Shown here one piece after another: positions 1-14,150 of a DNA stretch of 18,273 nucleotides. Source of the stretch: Phoronis ovalis (Eukaryota > Phoronida > Phoronidae); the NCBI GenBank assembly GCA_028565635.1, contig JAOXYB010018461.1, positions 1-18,273 on the forward strand, read 5' to 3'. Below the pieces are notes generated by a model. That model made no database searches, was not told where the DNA came from, and saw nothing but the letters and a program-made list of their open reading frames with translations. The position numbers and the translations under genes were made by a program. Positions within the stretch are counted from its first letter, which is position 1. The number at the start of each line of letters is the position of its first letter.

Positions 1-549
1 GACAAAGCAAAACCACCTATTTTCCTTTTAAACCAAAAATTTGACATTTTCCCTCTATTATCAACCTCAAAACTCTTGTACATACAAAGATGGCTTTACA
101 ACTAAAGAAACTACATCATATGATGGCCATCTGTCTGCACCAGCAGACCTCTTGTTTATGTTTATAAAGAGATAAAAGTCAGTGGTATTCCGTTAATGCC
201 TTTGATAATGTCTTTAATGGTAGACATTGTAGTTGGTTAGCGAAGGTTTTTGATTGCTACACGATACAACTGTTTTCGTCTTTTACTGTCAGTATGAATT
301 ACTTAAAACTAGTAAGCCAGATAGCGCACTGTAGTTGCATGGTAGATTTTTAAATTACATTAAAATCAAATATAATACACAATGTAGGTACTATTTTCTG
401 CACTAAATATTTATCATCTAGTAAATGATATATGTCATTGTTGACATATGAAATCAATTAAAACTAACCTTATTTCCAGAATCAATGGGCCAAAAACAAT
501 TATATAATAAACATAATGCAAATCATTTGTATTTTCTTATTTTTTAAAG
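1..549 (+). other. Intron upstream of the first visible LAP3 exon
   Basis: This AT-rich stretch ends in a pyrimidine-rich tract and an AAG acceptor at 547-549, directly before the first recognisable LAP3 exon. No coding segment, RNA gene or repeat can be supported in it. The missing N-terminal exons of LAP3 must lie to the left of the window. Confidence 0.7.
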
Positions 550-5477
<4,928 letters not shown>

Positions 5478-5692
5478 TATAATGCTATGATTCTTCACTT
5501 TCACTAAGCCTTTTTAGTAGCAACTAATCACTGAATCCCTGTTAATACTCACGAAAGATTATAAAATTTATATTTCATACACAAGGATATTATTATGATT
5601 TTATATGAAGAGTTTTGAATGGAGATGCACATGTTCTTTGTAAAATGAAGTTCTTTAAGTGGGCTAGTGTTTATTTTTGTGCGAAATCTGGT

Positions 5693-5723
5693 AATAAACT
5701 GACCGTAATTGTGAGGCAATAAA
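5693..5723 (+). promoter_or_regulatory. LAP3 poly(A) signals
   Basis: AATAAA occurs at 5693-5698 and again at 5718-5723, about 215-245 bases after the LAP3 stop codon. Together they suggest a 3' UTR of about 250 nt. A further AATAAA at 6476-6481 could serve a longer form. Confidence 0.6.
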
Positions 5724-5745
5724 AATTCAATTACATCAATATATC

Positions 5746-7984
5746 ATACCTTTGATAATAAAAATGCCTTGTAGACTGTGGAATTCTTCAAAACCAGACA
5801 ATTCCAATGGAAATTTAGAATTTTTTACCATATTTTTGTTCCTTGCATGTATATATTTACTTGTGAAAGGAGAATTGAATTAGATTTCTGTGTACATGTA
5901 CTACATTGTACCTGAAGCCAATGACATGTGAATTTTAGTCACATATAAATTTCCTATCCTATTCACTACCAGATTTGGATTGCCAATTTTTCAAACACAG
6001 CTAAATTCATTATTGCGAAACATTTTATGTGAACTGTACGTTAGATATTTTCTCATCCTCATCTAGAAGTGAGTCTTGCATGGCGTATTCGCAGGCGATT
6101 TTGTATATTATATACATCTACTGGCAACATTTGGAAAATATGTTTATGATTTTTTTGTACTGTAGCTGTAATTGTGAGGTTATTGTTCTCTTTAGTGTTG
6201 TATATTTGAACGTGTCTTCACCTATAAGCCAAATATGTCAAAATCCGGGTCAAAAAAGTACAAGTGGTTACAAAGTAGTTGCTTTGTTTAATATCAATCA
6301 GAAAAACGTCAGTTAATTACAATAAAAATAATTTAAAAAAGAACAGTGAACATTAACCTGGAATACAGATAGCCAAACTCAATGCTTCTTTCCAACCTCT
6401 ATAATTCTGTGTAGTGAAATGTCAAGTATTAACCTTACTCTAATAACTTAAATATTCTGTGAATATGTATTTCGTAATAAAGAAAGATCATACAAAATAT
6501 AGTGCCTGTGCATAAGGTATAGCATTGGTAGTCTATTTACATCTGTTTTTGTAACATTGACAATTATAGTTAAACTCCAGGGTTAAACTATTTTATAAAT
6601 TAATCAGTTATAATCAATATATTGTTTGTTTTACTTCGGAAAGAACTCGGCAACTTCTGCTGGTAGCATAATTAATTTGTTTGGAGGGGGGATAACGTAA
6701 CACTGGAACAATGTATACACGTCGAGCAGTTTATTTACAAGCACCAATCCTGAAAAAGAGGATAAAAGACGCTGTATAATATATCACAATAATCAGATTT
6801 GACTTTTAATGTAGATACTACGAAATATAGATACTCCTGTATATGAATATAGAAAGTAATGTAACTGGTCTTGCTTATCACGTACTTTTCACGGGGTGAT
6901 TAATGCCACGTCGTACAGTTATGACCGTACAAGAACAATTGATTTTCCATCCACTTCAATGGTAACAAATAGTTTTATAATATATTGCCTGATGTTCTAA
7001 TGGAAAGTTTTTCTGTCACAAATCAAGGTAATTATGACATGCCTACATTTCATTTTTCGTGCTGCCGTAGCATGGCCAGTAAACTTTTTGTATAACTGAT
7101 TGTAGACCACCTGGTGTGAAAATGTGGAAGCTGGGCCTAAGAGTTGGCAAGCTTCCTATATATATAAAACAATTCCATCATTTTGAAACTCTAATTTCTG
7201 TCATCTTGAGCGAAATTACACCCAGTTTAAAATAAAAATTATCAACACGGGTAACCACAACAAAAAAATGAGGGAAAAAGAAGCGACAGTGCTCAATAAT
7301 CATTTGAACCAAAAGTAGCAGGTTTGCTATTGGTTGTCTTACGCCAAACTTCGTCATGGATTTTGTCACGGCGCATTCATCATACAATAAAGAATCGTGA
7401 TGTATAAATATGTTGCAATAAAGTTAGAGGGACAATTCACAAACGTGACAACAAAGGCAAGGTAAATACATGTAGGTGTATTAGACTAATTAATATTTAC
7501 CATAATCTCATTGCATACGTCTTAATCATCATCTTCTTTTAGCGGGTAAATCATCCATATTGCTCGATGAAGTTAAAGATGATGATGTCTCACATAGCCG
7601 CTGCCTTCTACCTTCAGCCTATAAACGTTAAAAAAAACTTTGGAAAATCTTGCAGAAATAGAAAACAGTCAAAAATTACATACAGTAAATTGTAATTTTA
7701 AAAAATATCAGATCTCCGCATATATATTCAGATCATAGCTCTTGCATGCTTCTTGCTCGGAAATTTTGCTACAAAAAGTCAATAAACTGTCGGCCCATTA
7801 TAGAGGCGCATCATAGAATCAGAGATTGGCTCCCTATATCAAAACCGCGTTCTGTCTCATTTAATGGTATTCTACTGCTAACCACGGAAGCTAGGATACG
7901 CTTGCAAATTAAGTTTTCAAGTTCAAAAATATTATTATTCGTCTAAAAGCGCTCAGTTCTAATTTTGAAGGCAAAGATTGTTAA
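5746..7984. other. Intergenic region between LAP3 and the 3' end of gene A
   Basis: LAP3 (+) and gene A (-) converge here. Open frames at 6029-6316 (+), 7178-7387 (-) and 7746-7946 (+) have no recognisable domain and no convincing start or splice context. At 6749-6751 there is a very strong minus-strand splice acceptor followed by GAT TGG TGC TTG TAA, kept only as an alternative terminal exon for gene A. A plus-strand acceptor at about 7542 precedes a short open segment ending at about 7631, not assignable to any gene. Confidence 0.5.
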
Positions 7985-7990
7985 TTTATT
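7985..7990 (-). promoter_or_regulatory. Possible poly(A) signal of gene A
   Basis: AATAAA on the minus strand lies about 85 nt beyond the stop codon of the preferred terminal exon of gene A (8075-8101). The distance suits a short 3' UTR, which modestly supports that exon choice. Confidence 0.35.
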
Positions 7991-8074
7991 TAAAACTTTG
8001 AAATTGTTGAATTAATAAGCTATAATGTACTATTATCATTCATTGAGGTTTGTTTGAAATTTTTAGGCAATTTA

Positions 8075-8101
8075 TCAACAGCAGTCCTGGACAGCAGTGA
8101 C
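8075..8101 (-). CDS. Candidate terminal coding exon of neuropeptide gene A
   Basis: On the minus strand the tract CTTGTCTTGCTAG ends at 8102, preceded by a branch-point-like TTACTAAG. It is followed in phase 0 by codons for VTAVQDCC and a stop. Joined to the coding exon at 10152-10376 across a 2050-bp intron, this gives an 83-residue precursor. The Cys residues would lie 22 and 23 residues after the exon-1 Cys, close to the 24-residue spacing of the paralogous gene B. An AATAAA follows at 7990-7985. Other in-phase candidates exist (6735-6749 encoding DWCL; about 7946 downward; about 8297 downward), so this assignment is tentative. Confidence 0.4.
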   Translation of the reverse strand, partial: VTAVQDCC

Positions 8102-9027
8102 CTAGCAAGACAAGCCTTAGTAAAAATAGATTAGGAATTTTATACGGAACAGAAATAAATGGAGGTTATAGTTAAAGGACACCATTGCATTGCCTCTCTG
8201 GTGAATCTAGATAGACAATTAAACCGATTGCCTTGCTTATACGCGGTTACTAGCGTAGATGGTATAACAGAGCCAAATCGCACCAGAATATTTATCCTCA
8301 TTGAAGAAAATGCATTTTACTGCGACTAATTTGCATCCTGGTCGTACATTTCAAAATATTCTAGCTATTTTTAAAAAAGCGAAAGCAGTTTTATATACAC
8401 ATATTACGTTAAATAACTGTTTCTTTTTTTTGTTACAGATTTCACAAAGCTCTACTGCAGAACAGACTAATTAAGAGTAAAGAAAAACAAATTAGATGTT
8501 TAACTGTTATGGTAATACGTATCTGTAAAAACTAAGGAATCAATGTCTAACAAATTGTTTTTAAAATACATGTGTTTACTTACAATTTTAATAAAACATT
8601 TATAAGACAGATGTTTATTTAATTTTGCAATATTTTCTTATCAGTCTCAGTTCCTTTAGTTACTTTTGTAACAAAGACTTTGATAATTATAAATAGTTGC
8701 TATCAGAGCAATTATTGCGCTACATCGGAAATGATTTACTTTCCTACCTAAATACACTTCATTAGGTATAATTTGTTTTTGTGTTTTTATATTACATGTG
8801 ATTAAATTTTTGACATTGCTAATTAAGTAACTATTATGGGCAATTAATGTTACAGAGGTCACTCTTTTAACTTGTTCAAAGTGACATGTCGAACAGTTAT
8901 GAGACCCAAAGGATACATGTAGGTTAGGAAAACACACCTTTCAAAACTATCTTTTTCATGACTAAAATTTAAGAGAAAGGATACGAATTTCAAAGTGCTG
9001 TATTCGTAAGAGATACGCACATCACAT

Positions 9028-9384
9028 GCCTACCTAACCAACGTAGACTCGCACCGTCAATCCGCACTCGCGCACCCGTTTCCTATAATCCTTCGAACCT
9101 TTTTGTGTGGGTTTCGCACCGAAATTCCTACTACTCGAACCCTCGTTTCCGTAGACTCGCACAAGTTACCAGGAACTCGCGGATCGTACAGATTTCTGGA
9201 GACTCGATCTGCTGTTCGAGACTCTGGAAATCTGTACGAGTTCCTGGCAACTTGTACGAATATACGGAAACAACGGTTCGAGTAGCAGGAATTTCGGTGC
9301 GAAACCCGGAAAAAGGGTTCGAATGGTAGGAAACGGGTGCGCGAGTGCAGATTGACGGTTCGAGTCTTCGCTGGTTAGGTAGGC
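9028..9384. repeat. 357-bp long palindrome (foldback element), GC-richer than its surroundings
   Basis: The ends are GCCTACCTAACCA (9028-9040) and TGGTTAGGTAGGC (9372-9384), exact reverse complements. Pairing continues inward along almost the full length, for example GCACTCGCGCACCCGTTTCC with GGAAACGGGTGCGCGAGTGC, and GCACCGAAATTCCTAC with its counterpart near 9285-9300. The centre is near 9206, CAGATTTC against GAAATCTG with a loop of about 8 bases. Within each arm a short motif like TTCGAACC or CTCGCACC recurs roughly every 20-26 bases. The three overlapping open frames here arise from palindrome symmetry and are not genes. It lies in the predicted long intron of gene A. Confidence 0.85.
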
Positions 9385-10151
9385 CTGAAAATGTTGTTTA
9401 CATGCCAAATTAACCGGTGGCCTAAAAAGAACTACTTATAAAATTAAAATTCCAACATATAAAATGCAAATTTTTTGAAAAATATTGTTTTCGCATTACA
9501 TGAATGTAATGAATTTATATCAAAGCAAACTGCAATAATAGTAGATACAAGTGCTTCATTGGCTAAACTTTATCTGTTATTTAAAATTTTCCTTAGAGGT
9601 ATATTTTGTAGAGGCACGAAATGTTATGAGGAAAAACGTTGTCAATGAATCAGGGATATAGGTATTTAAACGCCATTTTTACATTAGAACCACTCTATAA
9701 AGGCAGTATACAACATTAGAAAGTCTCGTCCAACGCAATGTTAAAATAAATGTTTTCTAATATTAAAAAAAAAAATCTATACGCTAAGCGCCAATTACTT
9801 TCTCGATCCTCTTGCATCACACATGCATCTTAGGAAAACCGTTCCATTTACCACTTCCCACCCAACAATCGTGCAGTTTTCGTAATATTTGGCAAAATTG
9901 AACCCCCTTGATACAAGGTCATGTATATAATGCGCACGATATTTTCGTTAATTCCACAAACAACAGCTATAATTCCCCGTTGAAAAACAGCCTTTATATT
10001 TTAACTATGACCCAATAGATTTATGTCTAGGGACACGCATCTATACACCCTGCAATTTTTTTTAGGAATTATCCAAGATCTAATTCCAGCTCAAGGTTAC
10101 TGTGTAATTTTACGTAAAGAAAACAATTTTAAAGCTTTTGAAATTGCTCAC

Positions 10152-10376
10152 CTGGATTATACTTTTGATAGCCTTTTCAATATCAGCTTGTAGACCCTTG
10201 CACATAGAGTTTTGTAAATTGTACGGTAGAAATTGACTGTTATTGTCTCTGGATCGTTTGCCTACACCTTTTCCCGCCGATCCCCAACCGTAACTACTGC
10301 TATATTGCGATAAGGTGGGGTGAATTAAAATGCACAAAGCAGCAACAAGAAGAACGCATAACTTTATTAAATCCAT
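10152..10376 (-). CDS. Gene A: adipokinetic-hormone/corazonin-like neuropeptide precursor, main coding exon
   Basis: The exon encodes 75 residues and ends in phase 0 at an excellent donor, CAG/GTGAGC. Residues 1-23 form a classic signal peptide (MDLIKLC, hydrophobic core, cleavage after TLS), which leaves Gln24 at the new N-terminus, able to cyclise to pyroglutamate. Next is QYSSSYGWGSAGKGVGKR: Gly39 is the amide donor and Lys40-Arg41 the dibasic cleavage site. Gln1, Ser5, Trp8 and Gly9 match the layout of adipokinetic hormone / red pigment concentrating hormone peptides, and QYS..GW recalls corazonin. The rest (42-75) is an associated peptide with Cys59 followed by an amphipathic helix, again as in AKH precursors. 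An acceptor TTTTACAG at 10380-10387 lies three bases before the ATG, so transcription starts in an upstream noncoding exon. Expected role: a secreted peptide acting on a GnRH-superfamily GPCR. Oddities: an internal Gly-Lys-Gly, and no Phe4. It could instead be a new short amidated-peptide family. Confidence 0.8.
10254..10307 (-). other. Mature peptide and processing site of gene A
   Basis: The codons for Gln24 to Arg41 lie here. Use of the Lys40-Arg41 site gives a 15-mer, pGlu-YSSSYGWGSAGKGV-amide. Use of the single Lys36 after Gly35 would instead give the 11-mer pGlu-YSSSYGWGSA-amide, closer to AKH length. The sequence alone cannot decide between them. Confidence 0.65.
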
Positions 10377-11185
10377 TTTCTGTAAAAGATCAGTAATAAG
10401 TTAAATATTAAAGAATATATAGTAACTTGCATATATTACAATTCTTCCTGCTTTCTGCACAAAATGCCGCTTGATAGTAAGAAACAAATTGTATCTATTC
10501 GTGCCAGGATATATATCCTAGATTTATGTGGTATAAATAATTACTAATTATCCAAGTAGGGAGAACAAAAATGTGTCATTGTGTAAAAGCTACAATAAGC
10601 ATTGATCTTTTATCGTAGAAATATACTAGTTATAACTAAACTCAAATGTGTGATTTTAATGTTTTATGACTATTTGTGTCATACTTCAAAATCACCTGTT
10701 GAATAATTAAATTCAGTTACTTAGTCTTAGCATGTTGATGTATTAATTTTATGACAACTAAAAATCAAATGTATCAGCTCCAGTAAATATGATGTAACAT
10801 TACCAGTATCCAAATAACTAATGTTTTTAGTTAAATTTCGTGACGGAAAAGGTCTATATGATGTTTTTACGTACACATCATTGGGGAAAATTAATAACAG
10901 AATATTAATGGAAATATTGCATGCTCATAATTTATATTGGAAATAACTATTGTAATATTCCGATGTCTGGGGGTATATAACAATTTTGCCTATCCTAATA
11001 TACAATTTGCTTTTGCTGTGCTAGCTGTATAGGCTTTACTGGATATTCATTAAAGAAAAACGTAATTTTTTAAATTTGGAAAACTAAACTTTTTTATAAG
11101 CTTTTTATTTTTTTGATCGCTTATATAATCATGTAACGTTTGTGAAAAACGCCTTTGAGAACAATTGCCTAAATAAAATACTTAC

Positions 11186-11264
11186 CTAAATTTTCAATTT
11201 GAACTTGCTAATTTCTTTTCCTTAGTATTTGTCGTATCTTTAACAATCGTTGTTTAATACAAGT
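11186..11264 (-). promoter_or_regulatory. Gene A noncoding first exon
   Basis: On the minus strand a consensus donor, TTTAG/GTAAGTATT, marks the exon end at 11186. A TATA element lies about 30 bases upstream of the estimated start near 11262-11266. The 5'-UTR intron would be 11185 to 10380, about 806 bp. The layout matches gene B. The exact start site is not fixed by a clear initiator. Confidence 0.55.
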
Positions 11265-11285
11265 GTAACTAACGTTTGATACCTG

Positions 11286-11293
11286 TATATATA
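11286..11293 (-). promoter_or_regulatory. Gene A TATA box
   Basis: TATATATA on the minus strand, inside GTATATATAC, is 30 bases before the predicted transcription start and about 100 bases before the strong splice donor at 11185. A CRE-like half site (TACGTCAC on the minus strand) lies nearby at about 11334-11341. Confidence 0.5.
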
Positions 11294-11721
11294 CGTGCAC
11301 AGTAGTAAAAGTTGATTAATATTTGATCAGCCGGTGACGTATCAGAATAGGTGTTCACAGTCACTATGGAATTGGACAGAAAATCTTTAACAAGAAGTGA
11401 TGAACAAGTTGCTGATTAGCACGCTCTGTTTTTACGATGACCCACGTATTATTGTGTGCTTAAAGGAAACGAATAAGACTTTGTCATCAATTAAAAGGCC
11501 ACTTACATGAATTATGCAGAGTTAAATGTAGAAGGTGGTACTATACTTGTACAGAGGATAATGCCCGCAATAAATGCAACATGTATGAGAACTAGCTAGG
11601 TTACAATCATAGGCCCACGCCTGCGTCATTGTAATTGACGTTCTTTGACGCATTTTGAGAAATACGCTACCTGTAACGTTCATACTCCAGTTCTGATCGA
11701 TAGAATAAGGTGTACATTTAA

Positions 11722-12094
11722 CCCAGGGGGCCACTCAGATATAAAGTAAGTATACATGGTCAATACCAGAATCGCGTAAAAAAGGTACCTTTTTGACAAA
11801 GTGTTACGTGGTCTTCTTGCATCGCTTAGGGTCTATTTTGTGATGAAAGTCTTTCTTAGAGAGTTGTATACGGGGGATAGTGAGGTCCAATGGAGGTTTC
11901 AGGTGTGGTTCAGGGCGAAATAGTTTCTGTTTTTCTTCTTGCTTGTGAAAAATGTTAGTCTTGTATAGAGTGCCATTTTTGAGGGTAATCCTGTTTAGAG
12001 GGTACATGTAGTCTTGTGCTTTTTCGTATACCTGGACCACTTGCCTTTTTTCAGACCATTCACAAGCACTTTATACCTGAGTGGACTCCCCGGG
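11722..12094. mobile_element. TIR-bounded 373-bp element (non-autonomous DNA transposon-like)
   Basis: The left end, CCCAGGGGGCCACTCAGATA then TAAAGT, and the right end, ACTTTATACCTGAGTGGACT then CCCCGGG, are near-perfect inverted copies (11722-11747 and 12068-12094). A looser inner similarity follows (ATGGTC and AAAAAAGG in both arms). The left end is preceded by TTTAA, suggestive of piggyBac-type TTAA insertion, but the right flank is AAAG, so the target duplication is not demonstrated. The interior is a GC-richer 78-codon open frame on the minus strand instead of a transposase. A non-autonomous element carrying a captured fragment is the best reading. Confidence 0.6.
11804..12040 (-). CDS. 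Uncharacterised 78-codon open frame inside the TIR element
   Basis: The frame is open from just inside one TIR to TAA near the other, and no ATG opens it (the first codon here is GTG; the first ATG is 11 codons in). The translation is hydrophilic, basic and proline-containing, with KAQDYMYPLNRITLKNG, RPEPHLKPPLDLTIPRIQL and a tail ending RCKKTT. Composition and the absence of stops look more like coding sequence than the surrounding AT-rich DNA. I do not recognise a family. It may be an exon of a host gene captured by the element, or chance. Confidence 0.25.
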   Translation of the reverse strand: MVQVYEKAQDYMYPLNRITLKNGTLYKTNIFHKQEEKQKLFRPEPHLKPPLDLTIPRIQLSKKDFHHKIDPKRCKKTT

Positions 12095-13393
12095 AAAGTT
12101 GACATTATTAATAAATCGTAATTTTTAAAGCAATGTAACAATCGTCACGCCACCTACTGTTAAATGTTTTGATCTCACGCTACAGCATACTGTTGGTACT
12201 CTTAGTCTATAATTATTTAATTAGATATTAAGAAGTAATCTGTTTTGACTAAAAATGTTGCACCTAATGTGCATGAAAATGTCTTTTTTTACTTTCTATC
12301 CATTACTGCGAACCAGCTAGGCCTGTTACTTTAATATCGTAAGACAAATACATGTATTTGACTGAACTATTTCGCTGTCGTAATCACTTTTAATTTTTTT
12401 CGATTTGTTTTTTTATGATCCACGGAGAATACTCTTACATTTGGTGTTTCGCGGAAATATGTTATATTTGTTTAAAGCCCACGAGATATAAATGACAGGT
12501 AACTGCGGATTATTTTAAGGTACTTTGATAATCTCGGATCTATTTTAAGTAGTTATTATATCGAATTTCTGTATCCACCTTATCATCGACAGGAAAAACA
12601 CAAACTGATATACAATGGTTGATGATTCAACTATCTGATGAGTAATTGTCCAGGGAGGCGATCGATCGATATGTATCGTGCACAGGTATTTATAAAAAAA
12701 CATCTTTTGCATAGTTCTGATTGATTTGTTTATCTGTACAGGGACAATAACAACCACAATATATTAATTAAATGATAATATATAATTAAATTTTAAATCT
12801 AATCTATTTTCCTTTGTAGATAAAATTAACAAAATACGTCTTTCTGTGTTGAAGAAAAGCTGGATTTTTACTTTTGCGTACCATTCTCAAATTCTTGGAA
12901 ACGCGGTAGATTGTTGCTATAAAGCGTTGTCCTCATTTTAATGTCGCGTTACACATTCAGAGTGGCAGGATCAACTATTACTACAGTTGATGTTTTTGTA
13001 ACAAGTGAGCCGTGAATGCAAATCAAATATTTATATCTTCCGTAGGAATCACCTAAGTATGCGCACAAAATACGTACAACTGGGGTATTTATCGATTCCG
13101 GTAGTTTTCTTTTAATTATAAAAAAATAATTACTTGTATAGATATTTTGTCATGTTATTTTTAATTTTGTATTAAAAGCCTTCTTGTTTTCCAATACCTT
13201 ATTGCACCAAGAATATACATTTATGTAATATTGAAATAATTGCGTTGGGTCAAACTGTCAAAATTATCAGTTGCACTCGACGTTAACTTAAAAAAAAGTC
13301 TGATATACATTTTAAATTATATTTGTTAAAACAGTATCCGTGGACTACCTGCAAATCAACATTGTGCTGAAAAAAATATATTGAAAGCCGGCC
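12095..13393. other. Intergenic region, no gene seen
   Basis: This AT-rich sequence has only short random frames, including 12545-12757 on the minus strand, with no recognisable domain. A small CGATCGATCGAT run sits at about 12659-12670. Nothing else is supported. Confidence 0.6.
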
Positions 13394-13446
13394 CGTCAGG
13401 TGAACAGGATTAGCGCTGTTCCATACACCTAAGGTTACACCTGACG
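13394..13446. repeat. Small perfect-arm inverted repeat
   Basis: CGTCAGGTG (13394-13402) and CACCTGACG (13438-13446) are exact reverse complements. Inside them a second pair, AACAG and CTGTT, brackets GATTAGCG. This GC-rich hairpin stands out in AT-rich DNA and may be a relic terminal repeat of a mobile element. Confidence 0.6.
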
Positions 13447-13653
13447 CCTTATATTTAAAGTATATAATTATGTTTAAATGTGTATCCTAAATATCAGGTT
13501 AACACATTTTTCAAAGCAGAAATGCACTGTTCATACGTGTAAGGAAAATGGTTTAACGCCTGTGTAACATTGCACAAATCGAGGGATTTTAGTAAATGAG
13601 CTGCTGCATAATTAAAGATATGAAAATAACGCGATTTTAATTTTATCTCTCTA

Positions 13654-13661
13654 TGACGTCA
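13654..13661. promoter_or_regulatory. Perfect CRE palindrome TGACGTCA
   Basis: This is a full cAMP-response element consensus. It is about 2.4 kb upstream of the gene A start and far downstream of gene B, so its use is unknown. One such 8-mer is expected by chance only rarely in AT-rich DNA of this size. Confidence 0.3.
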
Positions 13662-13715
13662 AAGCACACAATGTTTGTCAAAGATGTACGTGCTTGGTTG
13701 TGATATAGGACATAA

Positions 13716-14150
13716 TTTTTTTTTAAATTTTTTTATTTTATTATTAGTTTATTTCTGTAAAGGCCACCGGCCCATATTACAACAAAAAGGATTAACATTT
13801 AAATAACTGCGCATACTGTAGAGTCATTTATGAACAAATACAATAAATTATAATAAGTTTACTAACAACGCCTTTCGTTTCTTTTCTGCTTCTAACAGGT
13901 ATTTACATACGTTTTTTAAGTGAGCACCATTTCGAGAATTTACAATATTTATAAAAGTTTCAAGGCTAACAGTAATATTTGGAGGTAGATATTTCTGGCG
14001 GATGTCTCCATACAGAGGACATTCCAGTAAAAAATGCATTTCATTTTCTAACTTTCTCATATTGCAGCACTGGCAAACTCTGTATTAAAATACGTTTAAA
14101 TCAAAACTTTATATGTGCCTGCTTGAACATGTACAAATATTGTACTTGCA
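13716..14150 (-). mobile_element. 5'-truncated, decayed LINE retrotransposon 3' end
   Basis: Reading the minus strand, a reverse-transcriptase C-terminal segment at 14084-13848 contains RVCQCC, then ENEMHFLLECPLYGDIRQKY. This is the Cys-rich tail with a conserved His and CP-[LI]-Y, typical of LINE ORF2 proteins in molluscs and fish. It ends at TAA, then a 3' UTR containing GGGCCGGTGGCCTTTACAG and AATAAA, and an A-rich tail (13716-13747 read on minus). Upstream, the conserved residues continue only in another frame (GTYK just before a stop), which shows decay. The left limit near 14150 is approximate and no target duplication was found. It is an inactive fossil copy. Confidence 0.8.

Noticed and set aside
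6029-6316. 95-codon plus-strand open frame after LAP3
   Set aside because: Its start has no promoter-like or good start context, its composition is typical of AT-rich random sequence, and no domain is seen.
7543-7631. Plus-strand open segment after a good acceptor (reads LDEVKDDDVSHSRCLL)
   Set aside because: It looks protein-like in one frame, but no partner exon or recognisable family was found on either side.
8656-8937. 93-codon minus-strand open frame, first considered as a gene A exon
   Set aside because: Its frame joins the gene A donor only with the wrong phase, and the in-phase reading ends after five codons.
9103-9408. Three overlapping open frames on both strands
   Set aside because: They lie wholly inside the long palindrome, and its symmetry with CG-rich motifs produces matching frames on both strands. 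No protein family is recognisable.
10506-10519. Perfect 14-base palindrome AGGATATATATCCT
   Set aside because: It is short and AT-dominated, in the 5'-UTR intron of gene A. It is too likely by chance to call a site.
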